Source: Microvirga sp052115485 | Lineage (GTDB): Bacteria; Pseudomonadota; Alphaproteobacteria; Rhizobiales; Beijerinckiaceae | Assembly: GCF_052115485.1 (NCBI RefSeq) | Contig: NZ_JBFRGU010000004.1 | Location: forward strand, 372,001-436,000 | DNA: 64,000 nucleotides | Direction: 5' to 3' | Part shown: one piece after another, positions 46,044-54,238 of the stretch | Layout of the letters: each line of letters begins with the position of its first letter | Numbering within the stretch: position 1 is the first letter of the stretch | Program-made: the position numbers and the translations under genes | Notes under the pieces: generated by a model | Database searches by the model: none | What the model was told of the DNA's origin: nothing | Seen by the model: only the letters and a program-made list of their open reading frames with translations

Positions 46044-47675
46044 TCACTCCAACGTGCCGATAGCGCTCTCGACGGCCTCGACCACCGCGCCGGAGCGCAC
46101 GAGATCGAGAGCTTGACGCATCTCGGTCGCATACCAGCGGTCGCCATCGAGGGCTGGCGGAATGACGCCGCGGATCGCCTCCAGCGCCGCGCGCGTGCCT
46201 TTGCCGAGCGGGTGATCCTTGGCGATGGGTTCGACGAGAGTGAGCGCCTGTGCCGCCATGAGCAATTCGCCCGCCACGATCTGCTCCACGTTCTCGACGA
46301 TGGTGCGCGCCTTGCGGCCGCACCATGTGGAGTTCGACACGTGATCCTCGGCATTCGACTTGCCGGGAATGGAATCGACCGAGCCCGGTGTCGCGAGGCC
46401 ACGGTTTTCCATCACCAGAGCCGACATGGAACATTGCACGGTGGCAAAGCCAGTGTTCAGTCCGCGCTTGCCCGCCAGAAGATTGCGCGGCAGTCCGTAG
46501 GACATAGTGGGGTCGATGAGGCGCGCGAGACGGCGCTCGGAGATCGAACCGAGATCGGCCATGGCGAGGCCAAGAAGATCCATGGCCTGCGCCACATATT
46601 GACCGTGGAAGTGACCGCCGGAGATCGATACATAGCCGCCCAGGCCGTCGTCGAAAATGAGCGGGTTGTCGGTCGCCGAATTGATTTCTGTGCCGATGAT
46701 GCGCTCCACATATTCCACCGCCTCGACGGCGGGGCCGTGAACCTGCGGCGTGCAGCGCAGGGAATAGACGTCCTGCACACGTGGACTTGCCGGCGTGCCG
46801 GGCTGGCGCGGCTCGTCCGGGAACACCACGTCGCGTGCCGCTTGCGAGCAGCGTTTCGAGCCCTCCAAGATCCGCAGGAGATTGCGCGCGACGCGCGCCT
46901 GTCCCGGATGCGGACGCGCTTTGTGCACGCGCGGATCGAAGGCCGCGAGTTCGCCGCGCATCGCCTCCAACGAGAGCGACATGGCAATATCGGCATGCTT
47001 TAAAAGCTTGCGCGCATCGAAGGTCGCCAGCGCCCCCAGCGCGAGCGACGTTGTAGAACCGTTGATGAGCGCGGAGGCATCCTTCGCGCCGAGATCGAAA
47101 TCGGGATCGAAGCCCGCCTTGGCAATGGCCTCGCGTGCGGGAAGACGCTTGCCCTTGTAGATCATCTCGGCTTCCGCAAAACCGCAGACCGCGCCCGCCA
47201 TATGCGCAAGCGGAGCGAGATCGCCGGAGGCCCCGACTGAGCCCTTTTGCGGAATCACCGGATGCAGGCCGGCATTGAGGAAAGCGATGAGGCGTTCCAC
47301 CAGTTCGACGCGCGGGCCGGAATAGTTCGACGCGAAGGCGTTGGCGCGCAACAGCATCATCGCGCGGGTCACATCCTCGGCGAAGGGCTCGCCGAGGCCG
47401 GTCGCATGGGCATAGACCGTCTTTTGCTGATAGGCCGCCATTTCGGCGATGAGGACGCGCTGGTCCTTGAACAGCCCGACGCCCGTATTGAAGGCATACA
47501 TGAGCGGCGCGTCATCATGCATCCAGGTGCGGTCGATATAGGCCCGCGTCGCCGCAATTCGCTCCCGCGCTTGGGGGTCGAGAGCGGCCTTCTCGAACCG
47601 CCCCTTGCCGTTCGAGCGCGCCACTCGCGCCACGTCCCGGATCTTCAGCTTCAACCCGTCAATCTTGACCGCCAT
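46044..47675 (-). CDS. hutH: Histidine ammonia-lyase (MIO-dependent aromatic amino acid lyase)
   Basis: A 543-residue lyase that deaminates histidine to urocanate without an added cofactor. The self-made MIO group comes from A149-S150-G151 in QKGSVGASGDLAPLAH. The base tyrosine is Y60 in LMYAFNTGVGLF, and H90 (QKTVYAHATG) lies at the specificity position; histidine there is seen in HAL and TAL, not PAL, so tyrosine lyase remains possible. The usual hut genes (hutU, hutI, hutG) are absent. A GNAT gene follows in the same operon. Upstream is a repeat, then the ugp operon, same strand. Confidence 0.82.
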   Translation of the reverse strand: MAVKIDGLKLKIRDVARVARSNGKGRFEKAALDPQARERIAATRAYIDRTWMHDDAPLMYAFNTGVGLFKDQRVLIAEMAAYQQKTVYAHATGLGEPFAEDVTRAMMLLRANAFASNYSGPRVELVERLIAFLNAGLHPVIPQKGSVGASGDLAPLAHMAGAVCGFAEAEMIYKGKRLPAREAIAKAGFDPDFDLGAKDASALINGSTTSLALGALATFDARKLLKHADIAMSLSLEAMRGELAAFDPRVHKARPHPGQARVARNLLRILEGSKRCSQAARDVVFPDEPRQPGTPASPRVQDVYSLRCTPQVHGPAVEAVEYVERIIGTEINSATDNPLIFDDGLGGYVSISGGHFHGQYVAQAMDLLGLAMADLGSISERRLARLIDPTMSYGLPRNLLAGKRGLNTGFATVQCSMSALVMENRGLATPGSVDSIPGKSNAEDHVSNSTWCGRKARTIVENVEQIVAGELLMAAQALTLVEPIAKDHPLGKGTRAALEAIRGVIPPALDGDRWYATEMRQALDLVRSGAVVEAVESAIGTLE

Positions 47676-47750
47676 GGCCTATCCCTCAACTTTAAGAAAA
47701 GGGATACCGGCGCGAGCGGCGGGGCGCAACTCGTCAGGCTGTGAGATCCG

Positions 47751-47792
47751 CCGTCATTCCGGGGCGAGCGTAGAAAGAGCCCGGAATGACGG
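47751..47792. repeat. Intergenic inverted repeat, second GTCATTCCGGGG copy
   Basis: CCGTCATTCCGGG (47751-47763) is mirrored by CCCGGAATGACGG (47780-47792), perfect 13-base arms around a 16-base loop. It shares its core with the copy at 42453 but lacks the longer inner arms. It stands between ugpC and the ammonia-lyase gene and may act as a terminator or message protector. Confidence 0.85.
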
Positions 47793-47804
47793 CAGGTCTG
47801 TTCC

Positions 47805-48875
47805 TTACGCCTTGCCGAGACGCTTCGTGGTCGTGGGGTCGAACAAATGCACATTCGACGGATCGACCGAGAGAGAAAGCTGCTTCGCGTCGGCGGCGAT
47901 CTGGCCCGTAGCGGCCTGAACCACGAACTCCGCTCCGGCGAGCTTGCCGTGGAAGAGCTGCGTCGCGCCCAGTTCCTCGACGAAATCCACATTCATCACC
48001 AGCGATCCACCGGGGCCCGAGCGGACGTCCTCCGGACGCAGGCCAACTTCGATATCCGCGCCTGCGGTCAAGCCGTCGCGCATATCCGAGACGGACAAGG
48101 ATTGGCCGCCGATGGAGACGCGGCCCGGACCTTCGACCTTGCCCGGCAGGATGTTCATCGGAGGCGAACCGATAAAGGTCGCCACAAAACGCGTCTCGGG
48201 ACGACGATAGACTTCCGATGGCGTGCCGACCTGTTCGATCTGCCCGCCGCTCATGACAACGAGCTTGTCGGAAAGCGTCATCGCTTCGACCTGATCGTGC
48301 GTGACGTAGATCGAGGTGACGCCCAAAGCTCTCTGAAGGCGCTTGATCTCCACGCGCATCTGCACGCGCAACTTGGCGTCAAGGTTCGAGAGCGGCTCGT
48401 CGAACAAGAAGACCTGAGGCTTGCGCACGATGGCGCGACCCATGGCGACGCGCTGGCGCTGACCGCCTGACAGGGCGCGCGGCTTACGCTCGAGGAAGGA
48501 TTCGATGGCAAGAATACGGGCCGCTTCCTTCACGCGCTTATCGATCTCGTCCTTCGGCGTTTTGCGATTGCGCAGGCCGTAGGCCATGTTGTCGTAGACG
48601 CTCATGTGCGGATAGAGCGCGTAGTTCTGGAACACCATCGCGATGTCACGCTCGGAGGGTTCGATCTCGTTGACCACGCGCCCGCCGATATCCACCGTTC
48701 CGCCGGAAATCGTCTCGAGGCCGGCGATCATCCGCAGAAGCGTTGACTTGCCGCAACCCGAGGGGCCGACAAGCACGCAGAACGAGCCGTCCTCGATACC
48801 GAGAGACACGCCCTTAACGGCATCGACATTGCCCGCATAAGTCTTGCGGACGGTATCAAGCGTTACGCCTGCCAT
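47805..48875 (-). CDS. ugpC: sn-Glycerol-3-phosphate ABC transporter ATPase UgpC
   Basis: A 356-residue ATPase of the MalK/UgpC group. Walker A is GPSGCGKS, signature LSGGQRQR, Walker B VFLFDEPLSNLD, switch TYVTHDQVEAMTL. The C-terminal TOBE domain (about residues 240-350; IEVGLRPEDVR, SLSVDPSNVHLFDP) is the regulatory part of this subfamily. It is the last gene of the ugpBAEC set, 107 bases downstream of ugpE, an interval holding the dyad GCACC-N6-GGTGC (48901-48916). Confidence 0.9.
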   Translation of the reverse strand: MAGVTLDTVRKTYAGNVDAVKGVSLGIEDGSFCVLVGPSGCGKSTLLRMIAGLETISGGTVDIGGRVVNEIEPSERDIAMVFQNYALYPHMSVYDNMAYGLRNRKTPKDEIDKRVKEAARILAIESFLERKPRALSGGQRQRVAMGRAIVRKPQVFLFDEPLSNLDAKLRVQMRVEIKRLQRALGVTSIYVTHDQVEAMTLSDKLVVMSGGQIEQVGTPSEVYRRPETRFVATFIGSPPMNILPGKVEGPGRVSIGGQSLSVSDMRDGLTAGADIEVGLRPEDVRSGPGGSLVMNVDFVEELGATQLFHGKLAGAEFVVQAATGQIAADAKQLSLSVDPSNVHLFDPTTTKRLGKA

Positions 48876-48982
48876 TGTTTCATTCCTTCACATCAGCTTC
48901 GCACCACATGGGGTGCAAAATGAAATCCATTGTTCCCAATCACCCCTCGCGAAACCGCGCGGGGCGTGCGCGACATCGCGCG

Positions 48983-49831
48983 TTATTTCTCGGTCTCGAC
49001 CAGGCCCTTCACGAAGAAGCGCTGCATGAGCACCACCACGAGAACGGGCGGGATCATCGCGAGCACGGCCGTCGTCATGGCAATCTGCCATTCGGTCAGC
49101 GCGTCCTGCGTGGTGAGCATCTTCTTGATGCCGATCACGATGGTCTGCATGTTGTCCCTCGTCGTGATCAGGAGCGGCCAGAGATATTGGTTCCAGCCAT
49201 AGATGAACTGAATCACGAAGAGTGCCGCAATGGTCGTGAGCGATAGCGGCAGAAGTGTATCCTTGAAGAAGCGGAACGCGCCCGCACCGTCGATCTTGGA
49301 GGCTTCCAGAAGCTCATCGGGGATCGTCATGAAAAACTGCCGGAAGAGCAGCGTACCGGTGGCGGACGCGATCAGAGGCAGGATAAGGCCGGTATAGGTA
49401 TCGAGAAGACCCAGATCCGCGACGATCTTGTAGGTCGGGTAGATACGCACTTCGACCGGCAGCATCAGCGTGATGAAGATGATCCAGAAAGCCGCGCGCC
49501 GGAACGGGAACTTGTAGTACACCACCGCATAGGCCGAGAGGATCGAGATCAGGATCTTTCCGATGGCGATGCCCATCGCCATGATGAACGAGTTCAACAT
49601 CATGACGCTCACCGGCTCGCGCGTGGAACGCGAAGAACCGATGAAAAGAGTGCGGTAGTAATTCTCGCTCGCTTGATCACCCGGAATCAGCGGCATGTTG
49701 CCGTTGATGATCGTCGCCGAATCGAAGGTGGACGCCAGGATCGCGAGATAGACCGGGAAGGCGACGATGATGATGCCGATCGCGAGAACGAAATAGGCGA
49801 GGATGTTTCTGTAACGTCTGTTCTCGACCAT
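48983..49831 (-). CDS. ugpE: sn-Glycerol-3-phosphate ABC transporter permease UgpE
   Basis: A 282-residue six-helix permease. I chose the ATG at 49831, which overlaps the ugpA stop by one base (TGATG), and gives MVENRRYRNILAYFVLAIGIIIVAFPVY; the longer open frame upstream is ugpA read out of phase. The EAA loop is ELLEASKIDGAGAFRFFKDTLLPLS. GNMPLIPGDQASENYYRTL near residue 44 corresponds to the UgpE periplasmic loop. It pairs with UgpA to import glycerol-3-phosphate or glycerophosphodiesters. Confidence 0.9.
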   Translation of the reverse strand: MVENRRYRNILAYFVLAIGIIIVAFPVYLAILASTFDSATIINGNMPLIPGDQASENYYRTLFIGSSRSTREPVSVMMLNSFIMAMGIAIGKILISILSAYAVVYYKFPFRRAAFWIIFITLMLPVEVRIYPTYKIVADLGLLDTYTGLILPLIASATGTLLFRQFFMTIPDELLEASKIDGAGAFRFFKDTLLPLSLTTIAALFVIQFIYGWNQYLWPLLITTRDNMQTIVIGIKKMLTTQDALTEWQIAMTTAVLAMIPPVLVVVLMQRFFVKGLVETEK

Positions 49832-50712
49832 CAGTACTGCACCTTGCGCTCGACGAATTTGAACTGGAAGGCCGTGAGCGCGATCACGATGACCATCAGG
49901 ATCACCGATTGCGCAGCGGAGCCGCCGAGATCGCCGCCGACACGGCCATCGGCATAAACCTTGTAGACGAGAGTCGTCGTCTGCCCGGCCGGGCCGCCAC
50001 CGGTCACGGCATCGATGATGCCGAACGTCTCGAAGAACACGTAGACGATGTTGACGACGATGAGGAAGAAGGTGGTCGGCGACAGCAGCGGGAAAATGAT
50101 CGTCCAGAACCGGCGGATCGGCCGCGCGCCATCGATGGCCGCCGCCTCGATCACGCTGCGCGGAATCGCCTGCAGGCCGGCGAGGAAGAACAGGAAGTTG
50201 TAGCTGATCTGCTTCCAGGTTGCGGAAAGCACCAGAAGGATCATGGCATGAGTGCCGTTGAGCAACGGGTTCCAATCGAGACCGAGCGCCCGGATCGGAT
50301 GCGCCAGCGTGCCGAGGGAGGGATGGAACATGAAGATCCACAAGACGCCCGAGATGGCAGGGGCCACCGCATAGGGCCAGATCAACAGCGTCTTGAAGGC
50401 CTCGCCGCCACGCAGTTTCTTGTCGGCTTGGGTCGCCAGCAGGATCGCGCAGGCGAGAGACAGAATGCCGACGGCGAGCGAGAAGACCAAGGTCGTCGTC
50501 ATCGCCTTATAGTATTCGGGCTGAGCGAAGAGCAGGCGGTAATTCTCGAACCCCACGAATTCGGACGAAAGACCGAACGCATCTTCCAGAAGGAACGATT
50601 GCCAGATCGCCTGCGAGGCAGGCCAGTAAAAAAAGATGAGCGTGATCGCGAGCTGCGGAAAAAGCAGCATATACGGCACGATCTTGCTCGAAAAATGAGC
50701 CCGTTTTTCCAT
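49831..50712 (-). CDS. ugpA: sn-Glycerol-3-phosphate ABC transporter permease UgpA
   Basis: A 293-residue six-helix permease. The N-terminal region MEKRAHFSSKIVPYMLLFPQLAITLIFFYWPASQAIWQS is typical of UgpA, and the EAA loop is PRSVIEAAAIDGARPIRRFWTIIFPLLSP. The stop shares one base with the ugpE start. Upstream, 128 bases separate it from ugpB, with a strong hairpin that may protect the ugpB message, as in other binding-protein operons. Confidence 0.9.
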   Translation of the reverse strand: MEKRAHFSSKIVPYMLLFPQLAITLIFFYWPASQAIWQSFLLEDAFGLSSEFVGFENYRLLFAQPEYYKAMTTTLVFSLAVGILSLACAILLATQADKKLRGGEAFKTLLIWPYAVAPAISGVLWIFMFHPSLGTLAHPIRALGLDWNPLLNGTHAMILLVLSATWKQISYNFLFFLAGLQAIPRSVIEAAAIDGARPIRRFWTIIFPLLSPTTFFLIVVNIVYVFFETFGIIDAVTGGGPAGQTTTLVYKVYADGRVGGDLGGSAAQSVILMVIVIALTAFQFKFVERKVQY

Positions 50713-50784
50713 ATCGTCTCAGCCCCCCAGTCATGCCGGCAGCGATCGTTTCCGACCTGTCTGCGAGGCTCCTTTTTAATACAA

Positions 50785-50817
50785 TCATCCCGGGCAATCG
50801 GAGACTGCCCGGGATGA
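50785..50817 (-). other. Intercistronic hairpin between ugpB and ugpA
   Basis: TCATCCCGGGCA (50785-50796) and TGCCCGGGATGA (50806-50817) form a perfect 12-base stem with a 9-base loop. On the minus strand the stem is followed by TTGTATTAAAAAGG, so no T-run; it fits a stabiliser of the ugpB message rather than a full terminator. Confidence 0.7.
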
Positions 50818-50840
50818 ATTTTCGGTATGTTTTTTAAGTT

Positions 50841-52151
50841 TTAGCGGGTGACCGTGCGCTCGAACTGGCGCAGCAGCTGGTTACCGCGAGAGACTGCCGT
50901 ATCGAGCGCGTCCTTGGCCGACTTCTGGCCAGCAAGAGCCGCTTCGAGTTCTTCCGACCACACATCGCGCATCTGCACCATGTTGCCGAGACGCAGACCG
51001 CGAGAATTCTCGGTCGGCTCCTTGTTGGTCAGTTCGATCAGCGGGGTCTGGAGGACGGGGTTCTTGTCATAGAAGCCCGAAGCTTTGGTCTTCTCATAAG
51101 CTGCCTTGGTGATCGGGAGGTAGCCCGATTCCTGGTGCAGCTTCGCCTGACGGTCCGTGTCCGACAGGAAGGAGAAGAACTTGGCGACACCCTTGTACTC
51201 TTCAGCCGACTTGCCACCCATCACCCACAGCGAAGCGCCGCCGATGATCGAGTTCTGCGGAGCGCCGGCTGCGTCCGCGTAATACGGCATCGGAGCCGAA
51301 GCGAAGTCGAACTTAGCGTTCGCCTTCACGTTGCCGTAGAAGCCCGACGAGGTGAGCATGATAGCGCATTCGCCGGAGGTGAAGCGGCCTTCACCCGTGT
51401 TGGAACGACCCGAGTAATCGTAGGTCTTGTCCTTCTGCAGCTCGATCAGCTTCTCGAGATGCTTGACGTGCAGCGGCGAGTTGAACTTCAACTCGGTGTC
51501 GAAACCGTCGAGGCCGTTGGCCTTCGTCGACAGCGGCAGGTTGTGCCAGGCCGAGAACTGCTCGATCATCGCCCAGGTGGTCCAGGCCGAGGTGAAGCCG
51601 CAGGTCGAGTGACCGGCTGCCTTCAGCTTCTTGCCGGCTTCGAACACGTCGGGCCAGGTCTTCGGGATCTCGTTGACGCCAGCCTTCTTCAGCTCGTCCT
51701 TGTTGACCCACATGACCATCGAGGAGGAGTTGAACGGGAAGGAGAGCATTTCGCCCTTCGCCGTGGAGTAATAGCCGGTGATCGTCGGCAGATATGCCTT
51801 CGGATCGAACTTCTCGCCGGTCTCGGCCATCATCTGATAGACCGGCTTGATCGCGCCCTTGGCGCCCATCATGGTCGCGGTGCCGACTTCGAAAACCTGG
51901 AGAATGTGCGGAGCATTGCCAGCGCGGAAAGCAGCGATGCCGGCGTTCATGGCGTCGGCGTAGGAGCCCTTGAAGGCAACGACGACCTTGTAATCCTTCT
52001 GGGAGGCGTTGAATTCCTCAGCCAGCTTGTTGACGACGTCATTGTTGGCGCCGGTCATGGCATGCCACCACTGAATTTCGGTCTGTGCAAAAGCCGAAGT
52101 GCTCGTGGCGAGCCCGATCGCCAAAGCGGCGAGGACGGTCCTCTTCATCAT
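50841..52151 (-). CDS. ugpB: sn-Glycerol-3-phosphate ABC transporter, binding protein UgpB
   Basis: A 436-residue periplasmic binding protein. Start 52151 (MMKRTVLAALAIGLATSTSAFAQ) has GGGAGAGAC upstream and a clean signal peptide; an in-frame GTG/ATG further upstream has no signal. The mature protein starts TEIQWWHAMTGANNDVVNKLAEEFNASQKDYKV, almost the UgpB family pattern (W-W-H-A-M). WVNKDELKKAGVNEIPKTWPDVFEAGKKL continues the match. It heads the operon behind a three-unit PHO box, so it should be made when phosphate is scarce. Confidence 0.93.
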   Translation of the reverse strand: MMKRTVLAALAIGLATSTSAFAQTEIQWWHAMTGANNDVVNKLAEEFNASQKDYKVVVAFKGSYADAMNAGIAAFRAGNAPHILQVFEVGTATMMGAKGAIKPVYQMMAETGEKFDPKAYLPTITGYYSTAKGEMLSFPFNSSSMVMWVNKDELKKAGVNEIPKTWPDVFEAGKKLKAAGHSTCGFTSAWTTWAMIEQFSAWHNLPLSTKANGLDGFDTELKFNSPLHVKHLEKLIELQKDKTYDYSGRSNTGEGRFTSGECAIMLTSSGFYGNVKANAKFDFASAPMPYYADAAGAPQNSIIGGASLWVMGGKSAEEYKGVAKFFSFLSDTDRQAKLHQESGYLPITKAAYEKTKASGFYDKNPVLQTPLIELTNKEPTENSRGLRLGNMVQMRDVWSEELEAALAGQKSAKDALDTAVSRGNQLLRQFERTVTR

Positions 52152-52221
52152 CGTTAGTCTCTCCCATGTCATCCCGGCGGGATGTTCTTGTCGTTCATGG
52201 TCATCCTGTCGCGAAAGCCGA

Positions 52222-52250
52222 ATGACAGTACAATGACGGAATCATGACAA
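52222..52250 (-). promoter_or_regulatory. PHO box with three 11-base units upstream of ugpB
   Basis: On the minus strand: TTGTCAT-GATT-CCGTCAT-TGTA-CTGTCAT. Three 7-base repeats lie exactly 11 bases apart (plus-strand 52244-52250, 52233-52239, 52222-52228), matching the PhoB consensus CTGTCAT with 4-base spacers. It lies 70 bases before the ugpB start. The rest of the 336-base gap (52152-52487) holds a terminator at 52404 and nothing else I can name. Confidence 0.88.
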
Positions 52251-52403
52251 GCATAGCCGGCTTCAAAATGGAAGCCCTTTTCATATGCAACATTTAACAG
52301 CTGGGGACGATGCGCTCTGGGAACCTATTCCCCGCGCAGCCAAGCTTGGGGAATTTCGTTCTCGGTATGGGCTTTACGGGCGCTTGCTTGAAGAGTTCCC
52401 ATG

Positions 52404-52433
52404 AAAAGGCGGCCCCAATGGAATGGGGCTGCC
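52404..52433 (-). terminator. Rho-independent terminator of the FAD oxidoreductase gene
   Basis: On the minus strand GGCAGCCCCA-TTCCAT-TGGGGCCGCC is followed by TTTT. The arms pair except for one G-T position. It lies 54 bases downstream of the oxidoreductase stop, before the ugp promoter. Confidence 0.8.
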
Positions 52434-52487
52434 TATTATCCTAAAGTTCAATATGTCGTCTCTACCCTGCAAACCGACAGACAGAGG

Positions 52488-53696
52488 TCAGATGACATTG
52501 CGCTCGAACAGCGGGCGATTTTCAATGGCGCGCTCGAAGTTGAGCTCCGACAGGTCGAGCGTCCGGTAGCGGCCATCCGCGATGAGTTCCGCCAACCCGC
52601 GCCCGATGGCCGGGGCCTGCTGCAGGCCATGGCCTGAAAAGCCGTTGCAGAGATAAAAGTTCTCGACCTCGCCGGCCCTGCCGACGAAGGCGTTGTGATC
52701 GAGGAGACTCATGTCGTAGGGACCCGCCCAGGCCCGACCCGGCTTGATGGCTTCGAAGGCGGGAACGCGATGTGCGAGCGCCGGCCAGATGAATTCTTCG
52801 AAGAAGGAGAAGTCGATATCCTGCGAGGCAGGATCGTCGTCATACCAGTCGGGATCCACATCCGCCTCGGGCGACGCACCGCAGATGAAACCGCCCTCGC
52901 CTTCGGGCCGGACATAGGCGCCGGAGGTATCGATGAGAAGTGGGCAGTTCTCGATCCTGTCGCGACAGGTGAAGGTGAAGACGTAGCGACGTTTGGCCTG
53001 CACGGGAATCGACACGCCCGCCGCCTTGGCGAGCGCACTCCCACCAGAGCCCGCACAATTGACGAGAGCTCCGCAGGGGATACGCGTTCCGTCCCGCAAG
53101 TGAACGGCGACGACGCGATTGCCCTCCCGCTCCACGGAGGCGACTTCGCCCTGCACATATTCCGCGCCGAGCGAGCGCGCCTTGCGGCGGAACGCCTGGA
53201 GAAGTCCCCAGCCATCGAACCAACCTTCGCCCGAATGGCCCCAGGTGCCAGCCTTCAGGTCTTCGACGTTGAGCCAGGGAAAGCGCGCCTTCAGCGAGGA
53301 CGGATCCATATAGAGAATATCCGCACCCTCGGCGGTCTGCAGCGCGTGGTTTTCCGCCAGGATGGCGGCCCCGGCCTCCGTCGCGCAATAGAGATAGCCG
53401 CCCTCGCGCAGGCCGATCTCGGGCCGCTCGCCATCGACCGCAAGACGCTCGCCGATGCTGCGCAGGAACTGGATGCCGTAGAGCGAAATCCGGATGTTCA
53501 CCGCGCTCGAATATTGCTGCCGGATCGAGGCCGCCGAGAGCGCGGAGGCGGAAAGCTCGTAGGTCGGGTTCTTCTCGACCACCACCACGCGCCCCTTGAA
53601 ATTAGGATCCGCGAGAAGGTGATAAGCCGTGGAAGAGCCCATGACGGCTCCGCCGACGATCACGACATCGGCTGCTGCAACAGAAGAAGAGGTCAT
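52488..53696 (-). CDS. FAD-dependent amine/amino acid oxidoreductase (DAO family)
   Basis: A 402-residue flavoprotein of the D-amino acid oxidase/sarcosine oxidase group. The Rossmann motif is DVVIVGGAVMGSSTAYHLL (G-x-G-x2-G in the form GGAVMG), and the C-terminal FAD contact is NFYLCNGFSGHGLQQAPAIGRGLAELI. QYSSAVNIRISLYGIQFL is typical of the sub-group near FOXRED1. The start overlaps the stop of the Lrp gene (ATGA), so both are expressed together, next to saccharopine dehydrogenase and ALDH7-type genes. An L-pipecolate or related lysine-derived substrate is plausible from context, but glycine-betaine or other amines cannot be excluded. Confidence 0.82.
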   Translation of the reverse strand: MTSSSVAAADVVIVGGAVMGSSTAYHLLADPNFKGRVVVVEKNPTYELSASALSAASIRQQYSSAVNIRISLYGIQFLRSIGERLAVDGERPEIGLREGGYLYCATEAGAAILAENHALQTAEGADILYMDPSSLKARFPWLNVEDLKAGTWGHSGEGWFDGWGLLQAFRRKARSLGAEYVQGEVASVEREGNRVVAVHLRDGTRIPCGALVNCAGSGGSALAKAAGVSIPVQAKRRYVFTFTCRDRIENCPLLIDTSGAYVRPEGEGGFICGASPEADVDPDWYDDDPASQDIDFSFFEEFIWPALAHRVPAFEAIKPGRAWAGPYDMSLLDHNAFVGRAGEVENFYLCNGFSGHGLQQAPAIGRGLAELIADGRYRTLDLSELNFERAIENRPLFERNVI

Positions 53697-54121
53697 CGTT
53701 CGAACTTCGTCGAGAGGATAATCGAGGACTGGGTGCGCTCGACACCCTCCAGCGCGCCGATCTTATCGATGGCGGCGTCGAGCGACGGCACATCCTCTGC
53801 CTCTACCACCGCCAGCAGATCAAAGACACCCGCGACCGAATGAAGCGCGCGCAATTCCGGCATACGCTGCATCGCCGCCGCAACCGCGCCGGAGGCCTTG
53901 GGCGCGACCACGATGGTCACGTGAGCGCGCACCATGCGCCGACTGACGTCCTCGGCCAGCCGCAATGTGTATCCGACGATGATGCCACGCCGCTCCAGAC
54001 TCTCGACGCGGGCCTGCACGGTGGTCCGCGAAAGCCGCAACCGCCGTGCCGCCTCGGCATGACCGATGCGGGCGTTCTCCCTCAAAAGGGCAATCAAGGC
54101 ACGATCTGTCTCGTCGAGCAT
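53693..54121 (-). CDS. Lrp/AsnC-family transcriptional regulator
   Basis: A 142-residue regulator. I prefer the ATG at 54121 (MLDETDRALIALLRENARIGHAEAARRLRLSRTTVQARVESLERRGIIVGY), the usual Lrp start; GTG and TTG codons lie just upstream. The N-terminal helix-turn-helix is followed by the RAM effector domain (HVTIVVAPKASGAVAAAM ... LHSVAGVFDLLAVVEAEDVPSLDAAID), which senses amino acids. It is coupled to the oxidoreductase gene and divergent from the saccharopine dehydrogenase-like gene. A lysine-type signal is inferred from the neighbours. Confidence 0.88.
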   Translation of the reverse strand: MLDETDRALIALLRENARIGHAEAARRLRLSRTTVQARVESLERRGIIVGYTLRLAEDVSRRMVRAHVTIVVAPKASGAVAAAMQRMPELRALHSVAGVFDLLAVVEAEDVPSLDAAIDKIGALEGVERTQSSIILSTKFER

Positions 54122-54182
54122 CACTATGACCAATCATGACGGCGTTTCGCCGAAAGGTACTCGGCTTTTCGTCAACCTGTCT

Positions 54183-54220
54183 ATGGCGTTCTGCAAAGCT
54201 TTATGACTTTCTTACGCCAT
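54183..54220. promoter_or_regulatory. Inverted repeat in the Lrp/dehydrogenase divergent region
   Basis: ATGGCGT (54183-54189) is mirrored by ACGCCAT (54214-54220) across 24 bases, with the palindrome AAAGCTTT (54195-54202) between. It lies 19 bases before the dehydrogenase start and within 62 bases of the Lrp start. A binding site for the Lrp protein is the natural guess. Confidence 0.4.
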
Positions 54221-54238
54221 CATTCCGGGAGGCTTTTC

